A stretch of DNA of 26,801 bases from a bacterium HR20 (GTDB lineage: Bacteria > Bacteroidota > Ignavibacteria > Kapaibacteriales > NICIL-2), in the NCBI GenBank assembly GCA_002898675.1, contig BEHW01000016.1, positions 1 to 26,801 on the forward strand, written 5' to 3'. The notes under the pieces were generated by a model. It did no database searches and was not told the origin of the DNA. It saw only the letters and a list, made by a program, of their open reading frames with translations. Position numbers and translations under genes: made by a program. Shown piece after piece: positions 8,539 to 14,726 of this stretch. Numbering within the stretch: position 1 is the first letter of the stretch; each line of letters opens with the position of its first letter.

Positions 8539-8952
8539 ATGGCAATGTCGCAGGAAGAAATTGATGCGCTGCTCAAAGCGCAAGCAGCTAGTGAGCAGCA
8601 AGAAACAAGCGAAGAAAAGGTCACAGTCGCCGAGCCTGCATTTCAAGAAATTGAGCCATCGGCCAGCAATGCGGAGGGCCAAGGACTCAATCCCAAACTG
8701 GATTTGCTCTACGATCTGCAACTGGTGCTTTCCATCGAGCTCGGCCGCACAACGATGATGATTCGTGACATCCTCCGCTTAGGACGAGGTTCGGTCGTCG
8801 AGTTCGATAAACTCGTCAGCGAGCCAGTGGACGTTCTCGTCAACGGTCGCAAGATTGCCGAAGGGGAAGTCGTTGTCATTGATAAGCACTTCGGCATTCG
8901 CATAACGTCGCTGGTTGATCCGAGCGCACGGCTACGGTCGCTGCGCCGGTAG
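8539..8952 (+). CDS. fliN: Flagellar motor switch protein FliN, with an N-terminal CheY-binding-type peptide
   Basis: The protein has 137 residues from the ATG at 8539; an ATG at 8545 is an equally possible start. No strong Shine-Dalgarno is visible for either. The C-terminal SpoA domain (about 55-137) is unmistakable: 'LLYDLQLVLSIELGRTTM', 'LRLGRGSVVEFDKLVSEPVDVLVNG', 'GEVVVIDKHFGIRI'. FliN makes the base of the switch complex C-ring and helps dock the export apparatus. The unusual part is the start: MAMSQEEIDALLKAQ, the same peptide type that binds CheY-P in FliM and in FliY-class FliN proteins, joined by a Glu/Ala-rich linker. No CheC-like phosphatase domain is present, so this is not a full FliY. 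fliN closes the flagellar run; panD follows. Confidence 0.93.
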   Translation: MAMSQEEIDALLKAQAASEQQETSEEKVTVAEPAFQEIEPSASNAEGQGLNPKLDLLYDLQLVLSIELGRTTMMIRDILRLGRGSVVEFDKLVSEPVDVLVNGRKIAEGEVVVIDKHFGIRITSLVDPSARLRSLRR

Positions 8953-8980
8953 CATCGCAATAGAGCCTCGGGGTGCTCGT

Positions 8981-8994
8981 TTACACGTGTGTAA
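8981..8994. promoter_or_regulatory. Inverted repeat overlapping the panD promoter (possible operator)
   Basis: TTACAC-GT-GTGTAA forms two 6-base inverted arms separated by two bases. Its right arm overlaps the first three bases of the TAACTTTG -7 element, so a bound protein would block the promoter. No regulator for this site is evident in the window. Confidence 0.3.
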
Positions 8995-8999
8995 CTTTG
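8992..8999 (+). promoter_or_regulatory. TAnnTTTG promoter -7 element for panD operon
   Basis: TAACTTTG matches TAnnTTTG perfectly and ends 32 bases before the panD ATG, in the 78-base gap after fliN. This separates panD and its followers transcriptionally from the flagellar genes. No convincing -33 TTTG was found. Confidence 0.5.
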
Positions 9000-9030
9000 C
9001 ATACCAGATGAGAAACACACGGAGCGAGCT

Positions 9031-9417
9031 ATGCGACGGATCATGTTCAAGTCGAAGATTCACCGCGCGACCATCACCGAGGCAAATCTCCATTACGAAG
9101 GTAGCTTGACACTCGATAGCCTGTTGATGGAAGCTGCTGATATGCTGCCGTACGAGCAAGTATCGGTCCTCAACATCAACAATGGTGAACGCTTCGAAAC
9201 GTATGTCATCCCTGGAGCGCGGGGAAGCGGCGTTGTTTGTCTCAATGGCGCAGCCGCACGGAAAGGACAAGTTGGCGATCGGGTGATTATCCTCACCTAC
9301 GCAGAAATGACCGATGAGGAGGCACACCGTCATCACCCGACAGTCGTGCTCGTGGACGATGCTAATACGATCGTGGACATCAGCCACGCGGTGCAAGCAC
9401 ACCGAATGATCGAATGA
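9031..9417 (+). CDS. panD: Aspartate 1-decarboxylase (pyruvoyl-dependent)
   Basis: This 128-residue protein has full family length. The self-cleavage site YEGS is at 22-25, so the proenzyme is expected to cleave between Gly24 and Ser25. Ser25 becomes the pyruvoyl group of the alpha chain. Other conserved parts are '[19 protein letters not shown]' (8-25 region), '[14 protein letters not shown]' (33-46), 'ERFETYVI' (55-62) and '[23 protein letters not shown]' (67-91 region). The enzyme makes beta-alanine from aspartate for pantothenate and CoA synthesis. A GGAG lies 6 bases before the ATG. Its stop overlaps the next gene's start as ATGA. panC lies about 2 kb away on the opposite strand; panB is not in the window. 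Confidence 0.95.
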   Translation: MRRIMFKSKIHRATITEANLHYEGSLTLDSLLMEAADMLPYEQVSVLNINNGERFETYVIPGARGSGVVCLNGAAARKGQVGDRVIILTYAEMTDEEAHRHHPTVVLVDDANTIVDISHAVQAHRMIE

Positions 9418-10190
9418 TCATGGGCAGAGTAATCGGCGCCGTGTTAGCAGCGGGGAAAGGGAAACGAATGCAGGACCCAACCCGACCGAAGGTGTTGGCA
9501 CTGCTCGAAGGAAAGCCGCTGCTGTGGTATGTACTGCAAGCACTTGAGCCGTTGAACTTAGAGCGCACTATTGCCATCGTCGGGTATCAACGGGAGCAAG
9601 TGATTGCCTACCTTGCCGAGCACTTCCCCCACGTCGAGTATGCCGTCCAGGCTGCGCAGTTAGGCACAGGTCATGCTGTCCTCCAACTTGAGGAGAGTCT
9701 CCGACAATGGCAAGGAACGCTGTTGATTGCCAATGGCGACGTCCCGCTCGTCGAAAGCAACACCTACCAAGCGCTGCTGGCGCAACACCACCAAACTCGA
9801 GCAACAATGACGGTTCTCACGACGATGGTTCCATCTCCCGATGGATATGGGCGTATCCTCCGCGAGGAAGATGGAACATTCTGCGCGATCGTCGAAGATG
9901 CAGACTTGGAGCCGAATCAGCGCCACATCACCGAAATCAATACTGGCATCTACGCAGCTGAAGTGCCATTGCTTTTCGAGGTGCTCCGGGCGACGAGCAA
10001 CGCCAACGCGCAGGGCGAATTCTACCTGACCGATGCAGTCGGTGCGTTGAGAGCGCGTGGGGAATCTGTCCACGCATGGTGCCATCCTGATTGGCAGCAG
10101 TTTCTCGGCGTCAATACCTACCAGCAGCTTGAAGAGCTGGCAGCGCTCCTGTCGGCGCGGCGTCGTTCAACCTCGGCGGAGGTGCAATGA
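9414..10190 (+). CDS. Sugar-1-phosphate nucleotidyltransferase, stand-alone GlmU N-terminal-type domain
   Basis: The protein has 258 residues from the ATG at 9414 that overlaps the panD stop; an ATG at 9420 is an alternative. It matches the uridylyltransferase half of GlmU. The nucleotide-binding LAAGKGKRM is at 11-19, followed by Lys26. 'AQLGTGHAV' is at 81-89, the metal-binding 'NGDVPL' at 107-112, and 'DGYGRI', 'EINTGIY' and '[10 protein letters not shown]' lie further on. GlmU makes UDP-GlcNAc from GlcNAc-1-P and UTP for peptidoglycan and lipopolysaccharide. The left-handed beta-helix acetyltransferase half is absent. The frame ends in the ATGA overlap with the epimerase gene, so nothing has been lost by a frameshift here. 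It may be UDP-GlcNAc pyrophosphorylase working with a separate acetyltransferase, or an enzyme for another sugar. Confidence 0.82.
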   Translation: MIMGRVIGAVLAAGKGKRMQDPTRPKVLALLEGKPLLWYVLQALEPLNLERTIAIVGYQREQVIAYLAEHFPHVEYAVQAAQLGTGHAVLQLEESLRQWQGTLLIANGDVPLVESNTYQALLAQHHQTRATMTVLTTMVPSPDGYGRILREEDGTFCAIVEDADLEPNQRHITEINTGIYAAEVPLLFEVLRATSNANAQGEFYLTDAVGALRARGESVHAWCHPDWQQFLGVNTYQQLEELAALLSARRRSTSAEVQ

Positions 10191-10600
10191 TTCGCCAACT
10201 CTCGCACATTGGGATTGCCGTCCGCGATCTGGATGCAAGCATTGCGCTCTTTGAGAAAATCTTCCAGCCGGCGGCAATTCACCGCGAAGTAGTGCCGGAG
10301 CAAAAAGTTGAGGTGGCTTCGTTCATGGTCGGCAATGCCCGGCTCGAGCTGATTGCTCCGACTGCACCGGATTCACCGATTGCACGCTTCCTCGAACAGC
10401 GTGGCCAGGGTATTCACCACCTTGCCTTCGAGACCGACGATCTGACCACTGAACTGGGACGCATCGCAGAGGAAGGAATTCAGCTCATCAACCGAACGCC
10501 AAGTGCAGGCGCACACGAAATGCTCATTGCGTTCCTGCATCCGAAATCCACTGGCGGCGTTCTCATCGAGCTTTGCCAACACACTCATCGGCAGCAATGA
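10187..10600 (+). CDS. mce: Methylmalonyl-CoA epimerase (VOC/glyoxalase family)
   Basis: The 137-residue protein is typical in length. Features of the family are the N-terminal 'LSHIGIAVRDLDASI' with metal ligand His7, 'ARLELIAP' (51-58), 'GIHHLAFETDD' (75-85) with His78 as ligand, and the very characteristic 'LHPKSTGGVLIELCQ' (117-131) with Glu128. The enzyme interconverts (S)- and (R)-methylmalonyl-CoA, linking propionyl-CoA carboxylase to methylmalonyl-CoA mutase and succinyl-CoA. The mutase and carboxylase are not in this window. The gene starts and ends in 4-base ATGA overlaps with its neighbours, so translation is probably coupled along panD, the nucleotidyltransferase, mce and the Rieske gene. 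Confidence 0.92.
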   Translation: MIRQLSHIGIAVRDLDASIALFEKIFQPAAIHREVVPEQKVEVASFMVGNARLELIAPTAPDSPIARFLEQRGQGIHHLAFETDDLTTELGRIAEEGIQLINRTPSAGAHEMLIAFLHPKSTGGVLIELCQHTHRQQ

Positions 10601-11016
10601 CCCGTCGCCAGCTACTTTCTTTGCTGCTCAACGGCGCATGGGTTGGCGGATTGGGGGTACTGAGCTGGCAGCTTGTAGATTGGATAACATCCCGCATACG
10701 CTGGCAGCTCCGGAAGGTGCGTGTTGCATCGCTGCGCGATGTGATCCAGCACGAAGCAGGCGTTATCGTCCAGAACGGCCAGCGTGTAATGTTCCTCCGC
10801 TGGGATGGTCGAATGGTACTGGCGCTCGATCTGCGATGTACGCACGGCAATTGTACGCTGCGCTATGATGCTGCATCGAGGCAGTTGTTCTGCCCTTGCC
10901 ACGGCGGAGTATTCGATCGCGATGGAAACGTCGTCGCTGGCCCGCCTACAACGCCGCTTCACCGCTTGCCAACGCGTGTCGAAGTGGATGCCGTTTACGT
11001 GCTCGATGAGTCGTAA
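10597..11016 (+). CDS. Rieske [2Fe-2S] protein, respiratory type, with N-terminal anchor
   Basis: The product is 139 residues when started at the ATG at 10597 that overlaps the mce stop (a TTG at 10573 is possible but weaker). The N-terminus is TRRQLLSLLLNGAWVGGLG, a twin-arginine-like start followed by a hydrophobic helix (about 5-29). The cluster-binding boxes are C81-T-H83 and C99-x-x-H102, with 15 residues between His83 and Cys99. Both extra cysteines, Cys86 (CTHGNC) and Cys101 (CPCHGG), are present and would form the disulfide typical of high-potential bc1/b6f-type Rieske proteins. No cytochrome b gene is adjacent. It could be the Rieske subunit of a quinol oxidizing complex encoded elsewhere, or a small redox protein of unknown partner. 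Its 3' end overlaps panC by 22 bases. Confidence 0.87.
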   Translation: MTRRQLLSLLLNGAWVGGLGVLSWQLVDWITSRIRWQLRKVRVASLRDVIQHEAGVIVQNGQRVMFLRWDGRMVLALDLRCTHGNCTLRYDAASRQLFCPCHGGVFDRDGNVVAGPPTTPLHRLPTRVEVDAVYVLDES

Positions 11017-11864
11017 GGAATCGTAGTCAGCGCGTTGTCGATCAGCCTCGTTGATCCAATTCGGACAGCGAGCAAGAGCACGATTTTTTCACCGGGAACG
11101 AAGACATCTGGCTGGTCGAGTGTCTCAGCACGAGCGGCAGCAACGTAGTCAATTTGTGCTGTAGGGACGCTTTCGATGACCGACCGCATGTGTGCTTCCA
11201 CGTGCAGGCGCTCTCGCTCCCCACGTGCAATTGCTTCGAGCGCAGCCTGCAGTGCACGGTAGAGCACTGTTGCATCGGCACGCTCGGTGGGGGACAGGTA
11301 AACGTTCCTCGAGCTCATCGCTAAGCCATCGGATTCGCGGACGGTCGGTAGAACGCGCAACGTGATGTCGAAGTTCAGATCGCTGATGAGCCGTGCGATA
11401 ACGAGCGTTTGTTGATAGTCTTTCTGCCCGAAGTACGCCACGTGCGGTTTGATCAAGTTGAACAGCTTCGCGACGACCGTTGCAACGCCACGAAAATGCC
11501 CTGGGCGGTGAGTACCTTCGAATCGTTGGGCAATCGGACCTACGTCAATGGTCGTAGTGTAGCCGTCGGGGTACATCGCCTGCCGGGAGGGAGCAAAGAT
11601 TACGGTTGTTCCGGCATCGCGGGCGATCGCCACATCGCGTTCCAGATTGCGTGGGTAGCGTTCGTAGTCCTCGCCGGCTCCGAACTGGAGTGGGTTGACA
11701 AAGATTGTCGTTACGACGGCGTCACATTCACGTGCTGCTGTCTCAATCAGCGAGCGGTGTCCATCGTGCAAGTAGCCCATCGTGGGGACGATGCCGATGA
11801 TTTTCGATGCCGAGCGCGCTGTGTCGCTCCAGCGTTGCATTTCGTCGAGCGCTGTAATAAGCAT
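10995..11864 (-). CDS. panC: Pantothenate synthetase
   Basis: The product is 289 residues, full family length. The nucleotide-binding signature PTMGYLHDGH is at 27-36 (the HxGH motif of class I-like adenylating enzymes). 'FVNPLQFG' with 'DYERYPRN' follows, then 'GHFRGVATVVAKLFNLIKP', 'YFGQKDYQQ' and 'DGLAMSSRNVYLS', with the KMSKS-equivalent 'MSSRN' near residue 190. The enzyme ligates pantoate and beta-alanine using ATP. It thus consumes the beta-alanine made by PanD, whose operon is convergent with panC. The start has no clear Shine-Dalgarno, but a TAnnTTTG element lies 34 bases upstream. A CCAATTGG palindrome (11874-11881) lies in the leader. Confidence 0.95.
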   Translation of the reverse strand: MLITALDEMQRWSDTARSASKIIGIVPTMGYLHDGHRSLIETAARECDAVVTTIFVNPLQFGAGEDYERYPRNLERDVAIARDAGTTVIFAPSRQAMYPDGYTTTIDVGPIAQRFEGTHRPGHFRGVATVVAKLFNLIKPHVAYFGQKDYQQTLVIARLISDLNFDITLRVLPTVRESDGLAMSSRNVYLSPTERADATVLYRALQAALEAIARGERERLHVEAHMRSVIESVPTAQIDYVAAARAETLDQPDVFVPGEKIVLLLAVRIGSTRLIDNALTTIPYDSSST

Positions 11865-11897
11865 GGGAGCATGCCAATTGGTATACGGTCAAACAGC

Positions 11898-11905
11898 CAA
11901 AAATA
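11898..11905 (-). promoter_or_regulatory. TAnnTTTG promoter -7 element for panC
   Basis: The minus strand reads TATTTTTG, a perfect TAnnTTTG, ending 34 bases before the panC ATG. A CTTG 23 bases upstream could be a weak -33 element. It lies back to back with the bacilliredoxin promoter. Confidence 0.5.
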
Positions 11906-11934
11906 CTTTGCCTCATCCATCGTCACGGCAAGTG

Positions 11935-11942
11935 TAGTTTTG
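11935..11942 (+). promoter_or_regulatory. TAnnTTTG promoter -7 element for the bacilliredoxin operon
   Basis: TAGTTTTG matches TAnnTTTG perfectly and ends 35 bases before the ATG at 11977. A TTTG at 11907-11910, 24 bases upstream, is a possible -33 element with somewhat long spacing. A GTGTACAC palindrome (11951-11958) lies in the expected leader. Confidence 0.5.
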
Positions 11943-11976
11943 CACAGCGAGTGTACACAGTTTCTGCGAGGTTGCG

Positions 11977-12420
11977 ATGCGCTACGACCCATTGTTTGTT
12001 GCTCCGATGCGCGATGAGCTCGTGCGGCTGGGGTTTGAAGAACTCCGCACACCAGATGATGTTGATCGTGCCCTTGCGCGGCCGGGAACGACGCTGTTGG
12101 TGATCGATTCCGTGTGTGGGTGTGCGGCCGGGAGTGCTCGGCCAGCAGTTGCGCTCTCGCTTCGCCACGCGACGCGGCCCGATCACTTGGTGACGGTGTT
12201 TGCAGGAATGGATGTAGAGGCCACACAACACGTGCGTGAACGCTACTTAGTCGGCCAGCCGCCGTCGTCGCCCTCGATGGCGCTATTTTCCGACGGGAAA
12301 TTGGTAGCGATGATACACCGGCACCAAATCGAGGGACATTACCCCGAAGCAATTGCAGCGATGCTGATCGAAGCCTATGATCGCCACTGCCAGCAACGGG
12401 ATGTTGTAGCGGAAGCATAG
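11977..12420 (+). CDS. Bacilliredoxin (BrxA/BrxB, YphP/YqiW family)
   Basis: The 147-residue protein matches the family length. The hallmark CGC redox motif is in 'VIDSVCGCAAGSARPA' (Cys47-Gly-Cys49). Other conserved parts are 'PMRDELVRLGFEEL' (10-23), 'VTVFAGMDVEAT' and 'PPSSPSMALFSDGKLVAMIHRHQIEG'. In Firmicutes these thioredoxin-fold proteins remove bacillithiol from S-bacillithiolated proteins. Homologues also occur in Bacteroidota/Chlorobi-type bacteria, some of which make bacillithiol-like thiols, so a de-thiolation role is plausible but not shown. A GAGG lies 5 bases before the ATG. It is the first gene of the run leading to perM-like, recombinase, amidase and ppk1. Confidence 0.9.
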   Translation: MRYDPLFVAPMRDELVRLGFEELRTPDDVDRALARPGTTLLVIDSVCGCAAGSARPAVALSLRHATRPDHLVTVFAGMDVEATQHVRERYLVGQPPSSPSMALFSDGKLVAMIHRHQIEGHYPEAIAAMLIEAYDRHCQQRDVVAEA

Positions 12421-12448
12421 TGCTCAGTTGTGGCTGAGGGGAACAACG

Positions 12449-13690
12449 ATGAGCCAGCACGTACGGGAAGGTGGGGGAATTGTCATCGCTGCGGTTCTGA
12501 TTGCTGGGCTTTTGTACTGGGCGGGGTTGCTCTCCAGCGCGCTCGTTCCGCTGATCCTATGGGGAAGTGCAATGGTGTTTTTGGTCCCCCTGCGGCAGCG
12601 GTCAGCACTTGCTCGGCGTCTTATGCTCTGGGCGAACTTGCTCTTTGCGCTGTGGATTGTCACCGAGCTTGGGGTGCTGTTGCTTCCATTCGGGGTGAGC
12701 TTTTTCATCGCGTACGTCCTTGATCCTGTTGTTGCACGTGCTGAGCGCTGGCGATTGCCCCGATGGCTCTCGGCATTGATTGTCAATGCACTGCTGGTAG
12801 GTATTGTCGTGCTCGTTGCGGTGTTCGTCGCACCGTTGGCGTGGACACAACTGCAGGAAATCGTCAAAAGTATTTCCTCCTTCGTGACCGCCTCGCAGCA
12901 ATTTCTCGAGAGTCGGCAGTTCTATCGGTGGCTTGGATCGTTCGGGATTCCGAGCTCCCAGGTTCGCTCGCTTGTGCAGGACTACTTGATCCCGCGCTTG
13001 GAAGGTATCTCGCAGTACCTGTTTTCCTTGGTCGGTAGCTTTTTGGAGGGAGCTGCAGGAATCGTGGCACAGCTTGTCAACATCGTACTCGTTCCGCTGC
13101 TGACGTTCTACTTTTTGGTGGACATTCCAAAGCTCAAGCGCTTGATCGTAACGATACTCAGCACACGTGCACCACGCGTGCTCGCAGATCTGCGCGCGAT
13201 TGATACGATCGTTCGAGCGTACATCACCGGTCAGCTCATCACGGCGACCTTCGTTGGTGTCAGTGCAGTGGTAGCGTTTTCGATTGCGGGCATTCCTTAT
13301 GGCGTCATTCTCGGCGTGCTCTGTGGATTGCTCAACCCAATTCCCTACGTTGGACTGCTGGCGAGCTTGCTGATCGCAAGTGTCACGATTATTCTCGCCA
13401 ATCCTCCGCACCCACTTGGTGACATTATCACAGTGGCGATTATCGTCAACGTCCTGCATTTTCTTGCAGCATACGTCATTGACCCCCGCGTTACGGGTAA
13501 GCGCGTTGGGTTGCACCCCGTGCTTCTGATTGCTGCGCTCTTTGTATTCGGGCATTTCTTTGGGTTCCTTGGTCTCATCATTGCTGTCCCAGTTACGGCT
13601 GTCCTGATGATGTACTTTACGCGCTGGACAACGGCACTCGATGCCGAACACGATCGTATCGAACAACAAACAGCCGGCGATGCCACGTAG
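12449..13690 (+). CDS. AI-2E/PerM family multi-spanning membrane protein
   Basis: The protein has 413 residues from the ATG at 12449, which has GAGGGG 7 bases upstream; the open frame extends a few codons further. Hydrophobic segments lie at about 10-48, 58-92 and 108-132. A soluble loop covers 135-190. More hydrophobic segments follow at about 198-224, 262-282, 285-316, 325-345 and 355-392. The family signature is clear in the C-terminal half: 'GVLCGLLNPIPYVG' and 'DPRVTGKRVGLHPVLLI', then 'GHFFGFLGLIIAVPVTAVLMM'. The family includes TqsA/YdgG (AI-2 export), PerM and Na+/H+-antiporting members, so substrate cannot be assigned. The first ~50 residues form an extra hydrophobic hairpin compared with the usual start. 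It overlaps the recombinase gene. Confidence 0.85.
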   Translation: MSQHVREGGGIVIAAVLIAGLLYWAGLLSSALVPLILWGSAMVFLVPLRQRSALARRLMLWANLLFALWIVTELGVLLLPFGVSFFIAYVLDPVVARAERWRLPRWLSALIVNALLVGIVVLVAVFVAPLAWTQLQEIVKSISSFVTASQQFLESRQFYRWLGSFGIPSSQVRSLVQDYLIPRLEGISQYLFSLVGSFLEGAAGIVAQLVNIVLVPLLTFYFLVDIPKLKRLIVTILSTRAPRVLADLRAIDTIVRAYITGQLITATFVGVSAVVAFSIAGIPYGVILGVLCGLLNPIPYVGLLASLLIASVTIILANPPHPLGDIITVAIIVNVLHFLAAYVIDPRVTGKRVGLHPVLLIAALFVFGHFFGFLGLIIAVPVTAVLMMYFTRWTTALDAEHDRIEQQTAGDAT

Positions 13691-14726
13691 AAGCACGCTC
13701 CTCATCCCTGGTGCGGAAGATACGTTCACTCCCGTAGCCCTCTCCCACGAGGAGATTGCAGAGCTTGTGGCGCGGTACATCATCTCGCTCGAAGGATACA
13801 GTCCGCAGTCGGTCGGCACGTACAAGCGGTGTCTCCGGGAGTTCGTGTACTACGTTGCCTCCGTTGATCGGCGATTCCGCTTTACGCCAGCGTGTATTGA
13901 GCGATACCGTGAGTACTTGCTCCACCGCAAGCGCCGACGTCGGGGCAGCGGCGTTGGCTTGACCGAAGTTGCGATGTCGCAGTACATGACAGCGCTTCGG
14001 CGATTTTGCCAGTTTTTGGTCGAGTGCGGTGTGCTCGAGAAAAACCCTGCACGGCTTGTCAGCGGTGGGAAACGTCCGATGCGGTACCATCGCCGCGCGC
14101 TTACGCTCGATGAACTCGATCGGCTCCTTGCGGTGCTCAATGGTGACGACGAAGAACACCTCCGCGACCGTGCGATGGTACTCTTGATGCTGGGAGCTGG
14201 ACTTTCCGAAGTTGAACTGCACCATTTGGACGTCGGTGACATCGAACGGATTGGCAAGCAGTCGATCGCACGCGTGCGGAGCAAAGGGAAGCGACTCAAA
14301 ACCGATACGGTTCTGCTTCCGCCAGCTGCAGTGGATGCGCTCCGCAGGTACATGGCGCTCTTCGAACCCCTGGAACCTCAGCAACCAGTATTTCGGAGCA
14401 TGAGCCGCCGCTCCCACGGGAAGCGGCTGAGTATTCGCTGGATGCACACTGCCATCGAAGGGCGCTTTGAGGAAGCAGGAATTCGAAGCGAGAAGGACAC
14501 GCTCCGGCTGACGCCTTTCTCGCTCCGGCATACCGGTGGCATCATTCTTGCAGAAAGTGGAGTACCGATCGAACATCTCATGGAACGATGGCGCATCTAC
14601 TGGCGGCCGACAGCGGAGCGCTACTACAAGCTTGCTGGCACGCTCGGAAGCGATCGGCGCCCAGATATCCAGCAGCTTGTGCTCGTGGCATCGCGCACGC
14701 GCTCATCACGACATGGTGCACCATGA
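13680..14726 (+). CDS. Tyrosine recombinase (XerC/D-like) with two catalytic residues replaced
   Basis: The product is 348 residues from the ATG at 13680, overlapping the upstream stop by 11 bases. An in-frame ATG at 13641 would add 13 residues. It has an N-terminal SAM-like DNA-binding domain (about 24-118; 'GYSPQSVGTYKRCLREFVYYV', 'YMTALRRFCQFLVECGVLEKNPA') and a C-terminal catalytic fold (about 138-320). In family enzymes the fold carries R-K-HxxR-H/W-Y. Here 'LGAGLSEVEL' has Ser176 where the first Arg belongs (GLR-x-x-E-L). 'RSKGKRLK' supplies the Lys. 'TPFSLRHT' has Phe280 where the His belongs, while Arg283 is kept. Trp304 and Tyr315/316 can fill the last positions. It is embedded in a coupled operon with no attachment repeats, so it is unlikely to be a mobile-element integrase. 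It may be a non-catalytic or altered DNA-binding protein. Confidence 0.8.
   Translation: MPRRSTLLIPGAEDTFTPVALSHEEIAELVARYIISLEGYSPQSVGTYKRCLREFVYYVASVDRRFRFTPACIERYREYLLHRKRRRRGSGVGLTEVAMSQYMTALRRFCQFLVECGVLEKNPARLVSGGKRPMRYHRRALTLDELDRLLAVLNGDDEEHLRDRAMVLLMLGAGLSEVELHHLDVGDIERIGKQSIARVRSKGKRLKTDTVLLPPAAVDALRRYMALFEPLEPQQPVFRSMSRRSHGKRLSIRWMHTAIEGRFEEAGIRSEKDTLRLTPFSLRHTGGIILAESGVPIEHLMERWRIYWRPTAERYYKLAGTLGSDRRPDIQQLVLVASRTRSSRHGAP

Noticed and set aside
8953..8980. Intrinsic terminator after fliN
   Set aside because: GAGC-N8-GCTC gives only a four-base stem and no T-run follows, so it is not convincing.
12602..13825. Long minus-strand open frame (407 codons) opposite the PerM-like gene
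   Set aside because: Its product is rich in Arg, Asn, Cys and His without domain pattern, and it lies wholly antisense to a well-supported membrane protein and the recombinase start. It reflects codon bias of the real genes.
13641..14726. Mobile element or integron built around the tyrosine recombinase
   Set aside because: No direct repeats, tRNA target, gene cassettes or other mobile genes are seen, and the gene overlaps housekeeping genes on both sides. A degenerate resident protein is more likely.
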